A stretch of DNA of 64,000 nt from Halobacteriovoraceae bacterium (lineage in GTDB: Bacteria > Bdellovibrionota > Bacteriovoracia > Bacteriovoracales > Bacteriovoracaceae), in the NCBI GenBank assembly GCA_002713145.1, contig PAVS01000001.1:247539-311538 (forward strand), given 5' to 3'. The notes beneath the pieces are model-generated. The model was given only the letters and a program-made list of their open reading frames with translations. It was not told the DNA's origin and ran no database searches. Positions 52,362 through 62,030 of this stretch are shown here, piece by piece. The position numbers and the translations under genes are program-made. Every line of letters starts with the position of its first letter. Within the stretch, counting starts at the first letter, position 1.

Positions 52362-53186
52362 TTATTTATGAACTTTATTTAAGTAGGTCCGTATAATTTC
52401 TTGCTCAATAGTTCCCCTCCGTGCCACAGGGGCAGATACTCTTACTATCATATCGATTTCATTGGGAGATTTGAATTTTAGATTAATCCTAGGCTCTGTT
52501 TTAGGCATCTCTAATTGCCTCTTATCGGTGACTTTTTTGAAATAATCAAAAGCTTTTTCTTTGTAAGCTTCACAACATAACTCAGCGCTTTCTAACATTG
52601 TGTCATAATGTTTTTTCCACTCAGGAGTATTTCGAATTGGAACTTCAAAAGAGTGGAGAATAAAATCGCCTTCGTGATGAGCCGACTCGTTTTCATTGGA
52701 AACAGCTGTAGTAAGAAATGTGGAGTTGGGGATAGTAATGGTTCTTCCAGTGTAATTATGAGTTAAGTTACCTGGACCGACTTCCATAACTAATACTGAC
52801 ATAATACCTACATCTACAACATCTCCTCGCATTCCATTGACCTCAATTCGATCTCCAACACTGAATGGTTTGGCAAAAAGGCGATAAAAAGTTCCTCCAA
52901 CATTCAGAAAAAACTCTTTGAGAGCGATCGCCACACCAGCAGCAAGAGCAGCAAGGGAGAGAATATACTGATAGATATCATCTGCCCAAAGAGTGACTGC
53001 AGAACCTGCAATGAGTACGATAAAAATCCCTCTTGTATTGGCTTGCGTTCTTCTCTTTTGATCCTTATTCATTCGAGACGACATGATAATGCGAACGATT
53101 ATAAGGTAGAGACCTATTAAAACGAGAAAAATAAATAGGAAGGTATAGAAGCTGTTTATATCAAGTAGTTTTTTGACAAATTCCAG
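52362..53186 (-). CDS. MscS-family mechanosensitive channel, probable CTG start
   Basis: A small-conductance mechanosensitive channel of 274 residues if started at the CTG at 53186. The pore helix region SLAALAAGVAIALKEFFLNVGG and the beta domain FSVGDRIEVNGMRGDVVDVG are clear. The first ATG (53084) would delete a membrane helix (NSFYTFLFIFLVLIGLYLII) that is encoded in frame just upstream without any stop. No ATG, GTG or TTG lies in that extension. AAGGA sits five bases before the CTG, two bases after the preceding gene's stop codon. It is the last gene of the gliding-type operon. Confidence 0.82.
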   Translation of the reverse strand: MEFVKKLLDINSFYTFLFIFLVLIGLYLIIVRIIMSSRMNKDQKRRTQANTRGIFIVLIAGSAVTLWADDIYQYILSLAALAAGVAIALKEFFLNVGGTFYRLFAKPFSVGDRIEVNGMRGDVVDVGIMSVLVMEVGPGNLTHNYTGRTITIPNSTFLTTAVSNENESAHHEGDFILHSFEVPIRNTPEWKKHYDTMLESAELCCEAYKEKAFDYFKKVTDKRQLEMPKTEPRINLKFKSPNEIDMIVRVSAPVARRGTIEQEIIRTYLNKVHK

Positions 53187-53188
53187 AC

Positions 53189-54994
53189 TTATCCTTTTTC
53201 TTGCTCTGAGAAGAAGCTCAGAGGTTGTCTAACAGCAACTCGCCCACCACCTTTCGGCTTTGGAAAGTCTATAATTGCCAGAACATCCTTCATGCAATCA
53301 AGACCTTTTTTTGAAAATCTAGAGTCTTTGGCTTTTACGTTCGCCTTGGCCACTCTTCCCGAGGGAGAGATTTCAAAGTTAAGATCAACGATACCTTTAA
53401 TATCGTCGGCGTTATAAGCCAACTCTTGTTGGTAACAATGCCTGAATTGTGGAAGGTATTGTTGTAAGATTTTTCTAAGTAGTTCTGGGTCCATTGAGCC
53501 TAGGACAACAGTTTCGGTTTGGATATACGCTGTATCTCTACCTGATTTACTAGAGAGACCTTTTGATCCAAAACTTGCTAAGGCCCTTCCCGCTTTGTCC
53601 GAGCCAAGTTTTCCAACTTGATTGGAGCTGGTTCCATCCACTTTAGTATTTAGGCTTCCCGATACACTACTATCTGTCTTAACTGTATTTGGAGTATTAG
53701 AGTTAGAAACGGCAACTGACTTAGAGTTTGAAAACAGTGAATTTACGTTTGTCGCAAGCTTAAAATTATAACTCTTAGTTTTTGCTTTAGCCTTTTTAGA
53801 CTGTTTTGACTGCTGCTTCGCCACTTTTTGAGACTTAGCTTTTTTAGGCTGAGCTTTCTCTCCTGATTTTGAGTGAGCGATTTTTTTGTCTGGCTGTTTT
53901 TGTTCCTTATGACCGGTATTCTTTTTTAGGTCATTAGGATTTGTGCTTGCCATCTTTTTACCGTCAATATTTGCGTTCGTAGGCTTTTTATAGATAATCG
54001 AAAGTTCTTTTAAAGGCTTTTTCTTTTCTACATTAATATCCACGAGTAAAAGAAGTAACATGGGAAGGATTGCCAAGGCAAACTTCTTTGCTGTGTCTTT
54101 GTAAAAAGCGAGTTCCCTTCGAATCGAAGAAATATGTAGGAGGTGATTTGGCGCTTGTCCTACCTCAATAAAAACCTGATAGGTTCCTCTAGAGAGAACT
54201 AAAACAGAGGAATCGCTGAATTTTAAACTGTCTTGATTTAAACTAAAATCTTCACTTGGCTCAAGTATAATAGTATCTCCTTCCACTTTAAAAAGAGGTA
54301 CTGGTTTATCTTGTGCCAAGATATCAATAATAACATTATTTTTTCTAGCTGTTTGGCTCGCGTAAACAGTTCCATCTTGAAGAGGAAAATAAAACTGATC
54401 TAACATGGATCCATTCATTGTCGTCGTAACATGGATACACTGTTGGTTGGTCTCTTCGAGAATATGGAAACCTTCTTCTAGCGAGTCTCCCTCAACAAAT
54501 TCATCTTTTGAAACTTGCACACCTGAAAGGGGATTTCTATGAAAAGGAACAAATGTTTCATCATCAAATACGATATCACAGTATTCGTCATCAATAAGAA
54601 CTTCAGAGTCAGAAGATTTTTCAGGAATATAAACTTTTTGTCCTTGTAGATCGGCAAAGATCTCAACTGTCGCATCAGTTTTCTCAATCTCTTGAACAGT
54701 TATAGACTCAACTACATCGCAGTGGAGTTTTCCAAACGTAATTGTGTCTCCATCAAAGAAAGTTGATTTAGAGGCGACTTTTACTCCATTTATGAAAGTT
54801 CCATTTGAGCTATCTAGATCCATTACAGTGATCGAGCTATCTGCATTTACGATTAACATCGCATGATAATGAGAGATACTAGAGTGATCGAGAGTAATAT
54901 CGCAATTCTCACCCGAGCCTAAAATGACTTTATCTTTTGATAAAGTAACTTCATTCTCATTGATAATAAGATGCAGATTAGAATTCTTTGACAT
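53189..54994 (-). CDS. FHA and AgmX/TonB-C-domain inner-membrane protein (GltG-like)
   Basis: A 601-residue protein with an N-terminal FHA domain (residues 20-80; LGSGENCDITLDH, SSISHYHAML, DLDSSNGTFINGV), which binds phosphothreonine. One membrane helix follows near 300-320, then a long Lys/Gln/Ser-rich periplasmic region and a C-terminal AgmX/TonB-like domain with the family pattern ILQQYLPQFRHCYQQEL, GIVDLNFEISPSGRV and IDFPKPKGGG. FHA, helix, TonB-C is the plan of GltG in the Myxococcus gliding machine, spanning the inner membrane. Overall assignment is by architecture. Confidence 0.85.
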   Translation of the reverse strand: MSKNSNLHLIINENEVTLSKDKVILGSGENCDITLDHSSISHYHAMLIVNADSSITVMDLDSSNGTFINGVKVASKSTFFDGDTITFGKLHCDVVESITVQEIEKTDATVEIFADLQGQKVYIPEKSSDSEVLIDDEYCDIVFDDETFVPFHRNPLSGVQVSKDEFVEGDSLEEGFHILEETNQQCIHVTTTMNGSMLDQFYFPLQDGTVYASQTARKNNVIIDILAQDKPVPLFKVEGDTIILEPSEDFSLNQDSLKFSDSSVLVLSRGTYQVFIEVGQAPNHLLHISSIRRELAFYKDTAKKFALAILPMLLLLLVDINVEKKKPLKELSIIYKKPTNANIDGKKMASTNPNDLKKNTGHKEQKQPDKKIAHSKSGEKAQPKKAKSQKVAKQQSKQSKKAKAKTKSYNFKLATNVNSLFSNSKSVAVSNSNTPNTVKTDSSVSGSLNTKVDGTSSNQVGKLGSDKAGRALASFGSKGLSSKSGRDTAYIQTETVVLGSMDPELLRKILQQYLPQFRHCYQQELAYNADDIKGIVDLNFEISPSGRVAKANVKAKDSRFSKKGLDCMKDVLAIIDFPKPKGGGRVAVRQPLSFFSEQEKG

Positions 54995-54996
54995 GA

Positions 54997-55809
54997 TTAA
55001 TTCCCGTCGATTTTTTCAAGTCTCTTAGTAATCTCAAGTTGTGAGCTCACATAAGCACCATTGCTCTTATCGGCATTATCTAGCGTGGTTTTAGCGTCAT
55101 CGAACAATCCGAGCATGTAATATGTCATTGCCAGATTGGTCGCCACATCATCTCTTGTTCTGTAAGTCTTTGGAATTTTGTTAAAATAAACTAGAGCGTT
55201 TTTGTATTCTTTTTTCATTAACTTCAAGTGTGCCATAGAGTTCAGAAAGTCGATATCTGAGGGAGCTGATTTTAAGAGAATTTCAAGCTCGGACTCAGCT
55301 CTTCCATAGATTCCAAAATGCAAATAGATCTGAACTAAATTATACCTTGGAGTCAAAGACCGACCGTTTAGTTTAACCGCCTCTTTAAAAACTTGTTTAG
55401 CTTCCGGATAATTTTTATTTTCTAAATAAACAACTCCCAAATTATTGAGGATCACCGCTTTTTGTTGATTTGTCTTTGCCTGTGCCATGGCCAAGTCTAA
55501 GAAGTTTTTTGCTTTGGAATACTCTTTTTTAAGAATATAACAAGTACTTATTTGGTTCCAATAAAGATAATTATCTAAATTTTTATCTAATTTGTTTTTA
55601 AACTTTTCTATCGCTTCATCGTAATCGGCATTGTGACAGAGTGCTAATTCAGACTTAACCTCTAGATTTTTACCTAATCTTAAAGAATCATAACGAGTCA
55701 AAGATTCGTACTTTAACCCATCAAGTCCAGCCTCTTTAATCTCTCTTGGATTTTTATGGCTAGCACAAGAGGCTAAGATAAAAATAAATGATACTAAAAG
55801 TAACTTCAT
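54997..55809 (-). CDS. TPR lipoprotein (GltE-like)
   Basis: A 270-residue lipoprotein with signal MKLLLVSFIFILASC; the lipobox LASC makes Cys15 the lipidated residue. Six or more TPR units follow (for instance YLYWNQISTCYILKKEYSKAK and NLGVVYLENKNYPEAK). A longer frame reaches into the upstream gene but its extension lacks a signal and the ATG at 55809 is one base after that gene's stop. GltE (AglT) of Myxococcus is a TPR lipoprotein in the same neighbourhood. Confidence 0.83.
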   Translation of the reverse strand: MKLLLVSFIFILASCASHKNPREIKEAGLDGLKYESLTRYDSLRLGKNLEVKSELALCHNADYDEAIEKFKNKLDKNLDNYLYWNQISTCYILKKEYSKAKNFLDLAMAQAKTNQQKAVILNNLGVVYLENKNYPEAKQVFKEAVKLNGRSLTPRYNLVQIYLHFGIYGRAESELEILLKSAPSDIDFLNSMAHLKLMKKEYKNALVYFNKIPKTYRTRDDVATNLAMTYYMLGLFDDAKTTLDNADKSNGAYVSSQLEITKRLEKIDGN

Positions 55810-55810
55810 C

Positions 55811-58672
55811 TTAATTCCCCAGTCCAAAAGTAATAGCAAACTCAGATGACCTAGGTCGTATATCTGATATTTCAATAATCTCAGAAGCAAAATGACTTTC
55901 ATCTCTTCTAACAGCAAGAATTTCATATTTTTCGATGAGCTCTTGAGCCTGTAGTTTAAAGTTATCTCGCTGCGCTTTAAAATTTCCTACGAGCGCATTC
56001 ATTTGAGCGGAAAATTGTTTTTGAAACTCGGAGTCATCGATAGGAATGGAATAGCTCTGCATTTCTATTGCAAGACTCTCGGTTAGATCTGTCAATGCGT
56101 CGTAGACAAGAACTGAGATTTGTCCATGACCTTGTTCAAAAATTTTATCTGCATCATCGAGAACCGGTTGAAGGTTACTAAGTCTTATTTGAAGTTTTGC
56201 AGCAAATTTATTTGGGTCCTGATCTTCCTTGACTACAATACTGTCTCTTTTGTAGAACTTTATTTTTTCTAGAAACTTCTCATATCGGGGCAATGTTCTT
56301 GTGAGAAGTTTAGCTTTTGACTCATTCATTTTTTTCAATCTGTAGAGGAGTTTACTTTCCCATCCAGGATTGTTTCCGTAATAATCCCAGTAGAGTCTTT
56401 CATAATAGAAAGAAACTTCCTCAGGATAAATCGCCGCCATTTTGAAATCATCAATAAAGTCAAGAAGGGTATTCTGGTGACGGTTCTCAAAGTAATGAGT
56501 CATAATTTCTTTTTTGAGTGAATTAGGGAATGCAGAAATACAATGTTTGTACTTATCCATTGTATTTTGAACTTTAGTAATATAGTCATTTGCAAGATCA
56601 TTCTTTATCGCAGCGGTAAATACTTTTACATTCGCCTTTTTTTCTTCACAGAAGTTTTGTAAAAGAAATTTATTCAGTCTTGCTGCTTTGATAAAGTCAT
56701 GAAGAAGCGTCGTCCTTAGCGCCATCTTTTCTAGGAAGATTCTTTTTTCAGCTTTTTCTTTTTCAGTATAGAACTCAAAAGACTTTTGATACCATTTAAT
56801 AGCGTTGTTATTGTCAGCAAGGTCAGTATAAATCATTCCCATGTTGAACGCTGCTTCAGCCTTAATAGAGTCCGGATAATATTCAGTAAAATGAACAGAT
56901 TGATAACCACTAAGGGCCTCTTTTGTTTCTCCTTTTCTATTAAGCTCTTGAAAACTATTGAAGAGAATATTAGCTAGGATTGTTTCTGATTTTTTTACTT
57001 CCTGTTTTGAAAAGCTTAAATAGCCTTTTTGCATTTGGTTGATTTTTCCCGCTAGAAGCTCTGTTTTCTTCTTCTTAATAAGAAGATCAATCTGGGCCCT
57101 ATAAAGATCTTGTTGTTTAGGTAGATCTTTAGGGAAATTTTTTGCATACTGATCAAGAGCCTCCTGCATCTTTGGAAAGTTTTCCTCAACAGAATAAAGC
57201 GCATAAAGCCTTGGATAGATCTCTTGAGCCTTTTTATCTTTAGGCCAATAGGAGAGATACTTAGTATAGGCAAACTCCAATTCTTTGGCCTTCTCTTTTT
57301 TGTTGAACTTAATATTCTCAATACTTGAGAAAATGGCATCCAGATTTAATTTTCTAAGATCTTTTTCTGAAGGTGTCTTGTCATAATCGGCTAAAGACAC
57401 TTTATAAGATTCTAGTGCAGGTTTAAATTCATGAACGGAATAATAGGTTTCTGCTTTAAAGTATTCGTACTGAGCCTTTTCAACGGGATTAACAGCAGAG
57501 AGTATATCAAAATAGGTCACGATTTCGTTTAAAATCTCTTTATTATAAACCTGATCTTGCTTAGAAAAATCCTTTTTAAGAATAATTTGTTTTGCTCCTA
57601 CTAACTCTGACACTTTTCTTACGGCGTCTTCTCTTTGGAAGTCGTTAAACTTAACTTTTGGAAACATTTTAGTTACGGCCAATAATTTGTCAGTTTTATG
57701 ATATTGCTTGTAAACCTCGAATTGAAACAGTCTAAGATCCGCATATAGCTCAGGCCTTTTCTCAGGACTTATTCGATCCTCTAAATCTTTGATTATTTTT
57801 TCCGTTTCATTGTAATAACCTTTATTGGAGGCTTTTTGCGCGAGTCTCAATAATGAGTCTTGTTTATCTAAAGCATTTTTATCAATAAACTTTATCCCTC
57901 TATCAATTTGTTTGCCATAGACGTAGAAATTAATTAAGCCTGTCATCGCTTGATCTCGAACATCAACGTAGAAATCATCTTCGCTGAGTTTGTGGCTTTT
58001 CTCAAGACTTAGAATCGCGGTTTCAAATTTTTTATCTTTTAATTTACACCATCCATAATTGAGGAGATTTTTCGAATACCATTCATCATCTTCGTTATTA
58101 AGAACAATATCATATTGGTAAATAGCAGATTTCCATTGTTTTTGATTGTAATAATATTCTGCCAGGGATGTTCTTGCTAAATAATTTACTTGGCTTTGTC
58201 CATTAGAAAGGTCGATCGCTTTCCTTAAATAGCCAAGCTGTTTACCATCATAGGCAAAGTCTCTAGAATTTAGTGCAAGGGTGTAATATATCGCGGCTTT
58301 ATAATGAGTCTTTGGGTATTTTCTTAATAGATTAGTCCCGTATTTATGGGCATCAGCATATAGTGAAAGGGTCTTTTTAAATATTTTCGCTCTTGAAGCT
58401 TTTTTTCCTAACTTCTTTTTTAATGAAATAAACTGCTTATTCTCTTTTTCTTTATAAAGCTTGATAAGTTCAGATTTCAACTCAAACATTCTATATTGAA
58501 GTTTAACTGACTTTCTCCTAGCTCGATTAATCGTAGCCATTTCCTGCTCAATCAGAGTTTTGATCTGCTGCCAGCGCTGTTGCTCAAACTCCTCTGGTGT
58601 CATGACCTTCTTTTGTCCTTCAGCAAAAGATGCCATTGAAAATAAAAAAAGAATAAGGTAAAAAAACTTCAT
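55811..58672 (-). CDS. large exported TPR protein (GltD-like)
   Basis: A 953-residue periplasmic protein with signal MKFFYLILFLFSMASFA. It consists largely of tetratricopeptide-like helical hairpins over residues 60-740 (for example LARTSLAEYYYNQKQWKSAIY), ending in helices. GltD (AgmU) of Myxococcus is a giant TPR periplasmic protein of the same gene neighbourhood. Its start overlaps the ExbD-type gene's stop (TAATG). Confidence 0.83.
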   Translation of the reverse strand: MKFFYLILFLFSMASFAEGQKKVMTPEEFEQQRWQQIKTLIEQEMATINRARRKSVKLQYRMFELKSELIKLYKEKENKQFISLKKKLGKKASRAKIFKKTLSLYADAHKYGTNLLRKYPKTHYKAAIYYTLALNSRDFAYDGKQLGYLRKAIDLSNGQSQVNYLARTSLAEYYYNQKQWKSAIYQYDIVLNNEDDEWYSKNLLNYGWCKLKDKKFETAILSLEKSHKLSEDDFYVDVRDQAMTGLINFYVYGKQIDRGIKFIDKNALDKQDSLLRLAQKASNKGYYNETEKIIKDLEDRISPEKRPELYADLRLFQFEVYKQYHKTDKLLAVTKMFPKVKFNDFQREDAVRKVSELVGAKQIILKKDFSKQDQVYNKEILNEIVTYFDILSAVNPVEKAQYEYFKAETYYSVHEFKPALESYKVSLADYDKTPSEKDLRKLNLDAIFSSIENIKFNKKEKAKELEFAYTKYLSYWPKDKKAQEIYPRLYALYSVEENFPKMQEALDQYAKNFPKDLPKQQDLYRAQIDLLIKKKKTELLAGKINQMQKGYLSFSKQEVKKSETILANILFNSFQELNRKGETKEALSGYQSVHFTEYYPDSIKAEAAFNMGMIYTDLADNNNAIKWYQKSFEFYTEKEKAEKRIFLEKMALRTTLLHDFIKAARLNKFLLQNFCEEKKANVKVFTAAIKNDLANDYITKVQNTMDKYKHCISAFPNSLKKEIMTHYFENRHQNTLLDFIDDFKMAAIYPEEVSFYYERLYWDYYGNNPGWESKLLYRLKKMNESKAKLLTRTLPRYEKFLEKIKFYKRDSIVVKEDQDPNKFAAKLQIRLSNLQPVLDDADKIFEQGHGQISVLVYDALTDLTESLAIEMQSYSIPIDDSEFQKQFSAQMNALVGNFKAQRDNFKLQAQELIEKYEILAVRRDESHFASEIIEISDIRPRSSEFAITFGLGN

Positions 58673-59133
58673 TAATAATTCCCTCTGACAATAAACTTGA
58701 ATTCTGTGTAACCCACCATCGCAGAAGTATGCATAACACCCTTCATTACATTGTAGGGAATCTCTTCGTCGAATACGAGATTCACTCTTTTCGCCGCCTT
58801 GACCTCGGCAATATCGGAGCTTTCTTTAATCGATTTAAGTGCTTCCATTAAGATGGGACTTTCTCCTGAACGTGTAATTAAACCAATTGGCTTATTATTT
58901 ACAAATAATCTTTTATTTTTATCAACTTGGACGATGACAGCATGTTCTCCCAAAGTTCTCGCCGCAGAATTTGGAACAACGAGATCTTTTACAAGGTTTA
59001 ATTTTAAGTTAGATGCGTTATAGCTTTTGAGAAGAAAGACTAATAGAATAACCAAAACATCTAGAAGGGATGTAATATCAAGGTCCATAGGTTCTTTCTT
59101 TTTTTTCTTTCCGTTAAAAAACATTCGTTTCAT
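58672..59133 (-). CDS. ExbD/TolR-type stator protein (AglS-like)
   Basis: A 153-residue protein with a basic N-terminus, one membrane helix and a periplasmic domain. The helix opens DITSLLDVLVILLVFLL, where the Asp is the proton-binding residue of ExbD/TolR proteins. It pairs with the TolQ-like protein to turn proton flow into movement. Second of two adjacent ExbD-type genes, as in aglRQS. Confidence 0.9.
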   Translation of the reverse strand: MKRMFFNGKKKKKEPMDLDITSLLDVLVILLVFLLKSYNASNLKLNLVKDLVVPNSAARTLGEHAVIVQVDKNKRLFVNNKPIGLITRSGESPILMEALKSIKESSDIAEVKAAKRVNLVFDEEIPYNVMKGVMHTSAMVGYTEFKFIVRGNY

Positions 59134-59136
59134 ATC

Positions 59137-59628
59137 TTAGTCCTGAGTTTCAAAAATGATTTTATCAAACAGCTTTTTTGAAGGGTACTTTCTATTCTTT
59201 TCATCAAGAGCTGTAATATAAACATTTGGGTCCATAATTTCTCTTGTGTTGTCTATTACCTTCACTATTTTGTTATATTGAAAGTTATGCGCAGGTTTAA
59301 ATATCGCAGACGACTCTTTAGGATTTTGCTTTTTAAGTTCAATAAGGGCCTGATTGAGTTCAGGTAATTGAGCCAGACTATAGGTCTTGTAAAGCTTCTC
59401 ATCAAGACCTGTCTTGACTGAGATGTTTTCTCCCTTGAGCACCAAAGTTAAATTAAGCGGCTCTTTTTCCATCTTATTATTGGTAGTAGAGGTAATTGGA
59501 GCATCACTACCAATTTGATAGATATCAATAAACTGAGCCGACATTAGAAGAAAGAAGATAAAGATAAAGATGGCATCTAGTATCGGTATCAAATTTAACT
59601 TTTGCGTCTTCGCTATTTTCCTGCGCAT
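59137..59628 (-). CDS. ExbD/TolR-type stator protein (AglQ-like)
   Basis: A 163-residue ExbD-family protein. The helix LIPILDAIFIFIFFLLMSAQ carries the conserved Asp. The periplasmic domain is divergent from the following paralogue. The TolQ-like gene precedes it by 16 bases. In Myxococcus AglQ and AglS are two such proteins in one motor; here the two copies occur in the same arrangement. Confidence 0.9.
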   Translation of the reverse strand: MRRKIAKTQKLNLIPILDAIFIFIFFLLMSAQFIDIYQIGSDAPITSTTNNKMEKEPLNLTLVLKGENISVKTGLDEKLYKTYSLAQLPELNQALIELKKQNPKESSAIFKPAHNFQYNKIVKVIDNTREIMDPNVYITALDEKNRKYPSKKLFDKIIFETQD

Positions 59629-59644
59629 AACTTACTCCTGCTGC

Positions 59645-60388
59645 TTAGGCAGCATTCTGGTTTTGTTCTTGTTTTTGTCCTTTACGAGTTGATAAAAGAT
59701 CTACTAACTTCACAGAGAAATGTTCAAGGTCTCCCATGATTTTTTCTGCTTTCGTCGTAAGGATAGAGTGGATCACCATAATTGAAATGGCTGAAATTAA
59801 GCCAAATGCCGTGGTGTTCATCGCTTTTGAAATCCCAAGCGCAAGTAGCTCGGCTTTTGATGAAGGATCAGCAGAGGCAACAGCCGCAAACGACTGAATA
59901 AGACCATAAATAGTACCAAGAAGTCCAATCAACGTAGAAACGTTAGCGATCAATGCAAGATAGCCGAGTCTTTTTTCTACGTGTGGCATAACTTCAAGCA
60001 TGCTAGATTCTAGTGTGTCTTGAATCTGCTCTTTAGATTGATTCGCTCTTTTAAGTCCATTTCTCATAACATTTGCGAGGTATGATTTATTTGTTGAGCA
60101 ATTTTGAATTGCATTTTGAACTTCATTAGTAAGAACATCTTTTTTGATTTCGTTCATAAGACTTGTACCGTCAACGTCTGCAGCAAAAAGAGTTTTAAAC
60201 CTTTCTACAGAAATAATGATACCGAAGACCCACATGAATAAAATAATCCACATGAAAACTCCTCCGTCGTCCATGAATTTTGCAAACCCCTCTATGGTTC
60301 CTACTTCTTTAGGCCCTGAAGGGATTTCAGTTACTGGTGTTGTTGGGTTTTCTACTACTTCGTTTTGGGTTGGGGTTGTTTCTTCCAT
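59645..60388 (-). CDS. TolQ/ExbB/MotA-type motor protein (AglR-like)
   Basis: A 247-residue proton-channel subunit. After a Pro/Thr-rich N-terminus, the first helix (GVFMWIILFMWVFGIII) is followed by a cytoplasmic loop and the two-helix MotA/TolQ/ExbB core, VEKRLGYLALIANVSTLIGLLGTIYGLI and AMNTTAFGLISAISIMVIHS. AAGGAG precedes the ATG. It drives the two ExbD-like partners encoded next. This trio is equivalent to AglRQS. Confidence 0.93.
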   Translation of the reverse strand: MEETTPTQNEVVENPTTPVTEIPSGPKEVGTIEGFAKFMDDGGVFMWIILFMWVFGIIISVERFKTLFAADVDGTSLMNEIKKDVLTNEVQNAIQNCSTNKSYLANVMRNGLKRANQSKEQIQDTLESSMLEVMPHVEKRLGYLALIANVSTLIGLLGTIYGLIQSFAAVASADPSSKAELLALGISKAMNTTAFGLISAISIMVIHSILTTKAEKIMGDLEHFSVKLVDLLSTRKGQKQEQNQNAA

Positions 60389-60403
60389 TTTATGCTCCTT
60401 AAA

Positions 60404-60661
60404 TTACCTCAAAAATTTAATCTCTTCGATGATCTTTTTATCGAAGTCATCTCTATGGTAAAGGTCTCTCTCGAAAACTTTCCGTCTTCGCTCCTTTACT
60501 GAGATGTCTCCAGGAGCAATAACACTCCCTTTAATTTCCAAATCACCGAGATCAAACTTCTCGTATTCTTTGTATTTGTAAACTTTTTTAACTTTTTGTG
60601 CCTTAACCGGAAACGTGCTGCATAATAACAAGGCTAGTAGTAACAATGATTTAGTTGTCAT
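60404..60661 (-). CDS. small exported protein within the motor operon
   Basis: An 85-residue protein with signal MTTKSLLLLALLLCSTFPVKA. The mature region reads YKYKEYEKFDLGDLEIKG, then PGDISVKERRRKVFERDLY, an acidic/basic pattern I have the impression is conserved near such motor genes in delta-type bacteria, but I cannot name the family. Overlaps the TPR gene by 11 bases. Confidence 0.72.
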   Translation of the reverse strand: MTTKSLLLLALLLCSTFPVKAQKVKKVYKYKEYEKFDLGDLEIKGSVIAPGDISVKERRRKVFERDLYHRDDFDKKIIEEIKFLR

Positions 60662-62030
60662 CCGGTTTAAGCCTCCTGGTTTTACATGAAGATTTTAAAG
60701 CGAGAGAGTAGTCACCCAGCTCATCTGCCCAGAACTCACTTTTGAACTTGTAGAATTCTTGATCAGGTGCAACTGTGATATTACTGAAGTCTCCACGGCT
60801 TCTATCTTTATTGAACGTTTTATTTTTGTATGCGAGATCCCTTTTTCGGGAGAGTATTTCAAGCTTTAGATTAAACATTTCACTTGAAAGCTCATGTATT
60901 TCATTGATAAACCTGTACATAGAAACTTTCACATAGTGATTGATTTGTTCTTTTAAGTCTTTTTGCATTCTCAATAGAAGCTTAAGATTCGCACCTTTGT
61001 TGGCTCGAAAAATTTCAGCGTTCATAGCAAAATAAGAATTGAGATCTAGGTTATACTTTATTCTTTTTGAAGCTTGAGTCACAAGGTTTCTAATAAACTT
61101 ATTACCTTTTTCAGTTTCTTCGATAGGGGAAAACATTAAATCAAAAAAATACAATTCCTTACTTCCTTGAGACTTTATAAGAGATTTTAATTTCTCAGAT
61201 CTAGGAGCATAAGTGTTGTAATAGCGATCTATATGCTCTAAGGCATCTTCATAAAGGCAAAGTTTAAAGTAATTCATTGCTTTTAAAACTTCCGCTTCAG
61301 GCATAAAGTAACTTTCAAGTAGAGGAGAGTTATAGGTCATTAGAATACCTAGTGAACGGTTATAGTCACCAGTGTAGTAATAGGCCCAGGCCTTCTCCAT
61401 TAATGTGTATGGCCATTTAAAAGATTTTTTTGGAATCTCTTCATAATGCCTTATCGCAAGCTTATAGTCTTTTTGCTTGTAGTGAATTCTAGCAATATTC
61501 AAAATACAAGTTTCTTTGAGAACAGCGAAATAGTTTTTTTGTTTGTCTTCAGTCTGCTTTTCCCATCCGAAAGCAACTTCTGAGCATTCTTGATAGGTCT
61601 TAATGGCTTTATCATATTCTTTTTCTTTGAGATAAGCTGTTCCTTTTACAAGAAGTCCTTCTGAATAGAGTCTATGACCTTTAGGCATCCTCTTAAGTCT
61701 TTTATGAGTGTACTCAAATTTATTTAAATAAAGATTTCTCTTTGCCATGATCAAATCTGTTGTAGGAATATTTAGTTTTCTAAGCTCTAAGTCGCTAAAT
61801 GTATTAAAATAATGAGTTCCCGTATGAGTAACCAATTCTTCTATGAAGTGCTGGATGTTTTGATCAGGAGTTTCATATTTATAAAGCTGAGCTATGGTAT
61901 CTAAAGCCGTAAAATAATCTCGATCTTTATAATGCTTTTGAGCCTCAGCATATATTTTTGCTTTTTTCTCTTCGGTGGAAGCAGAGTAGGCTAAGCTTGT
62001 GAATAGGAGTGTGAGAATTAAGTACTTCAC
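60651..62030 (-). CDS. exported TPR protein (GltC-like)
   Basis: A 459-residue protein with signal MKYLILTLLFTSLAYSA. TPR units occupy residues 25-260 (AQKHYKDRDYFTALDTIAQLY, GTAYLKEKEYDKAIKTYQEC, and others). The rest is helical and basic. GltC is a TPR protein next to the outer-membrane gltA/gltB genes in Myxococcus, here directly after the barrel gene and overlapping its stop (TAATG). Confidence 0.82.
   Translation of the reverse strand: MKYLILTLLFTSLAYSASTEEKKAKIYAEAQKHYKDRDYFTALDTIAQLYKYETPDQNIQHFIEELVTHTGTHYFNTFSDLELRKLNIPTTDLIMAKRNLYLNKFEYTHKRLKRMPKGHRLYSEGLLVKGTAYLKEKEYDKAIKTYQECSEVAFGWEKQTEDKQKNYFAVLKETCILNIARIHYKQKDYKLAIRHYEEIPKKSFKWPYTLMEKAWAYYYTGDYNRSLGILMTYNSPLLESYFMPEAEVLKAMNYFKLCLYEDALEHIDRYYNTYAPRSEKLKSLIKSQGSKELYFFDLMFSPIEETEKGNKFIRNLVTQASKRIKYNLDLNSYFAMNAEIFRANKGANLKLLLRMQKDLKEQINHYVKVSMYRFINEIHELSSEMFNLKLEILSRKRDLAYKNKTFNKDRSRGDFSNITVAPDQEFYKFKSEFWADELGDYSLALKSSCKTRRLKPDDN

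Noticed and set aside
55810..55926. Longer start for the TPR lipoprotein gene, overlapping the upstream TPR gene
   Set aside because: The lipoprotein signal begins at the ATG at 55809; the extension would block lipidation.
59137..60388. Tol-Pal or TonB energising system instead of a gliding motor
   Set aside because: No TolA, TolB, Pal or TonB-dependent receptor is nearby, and the linked FHA/AgmX and TPR genes match the gliding type; the possibility is not fully excluded.
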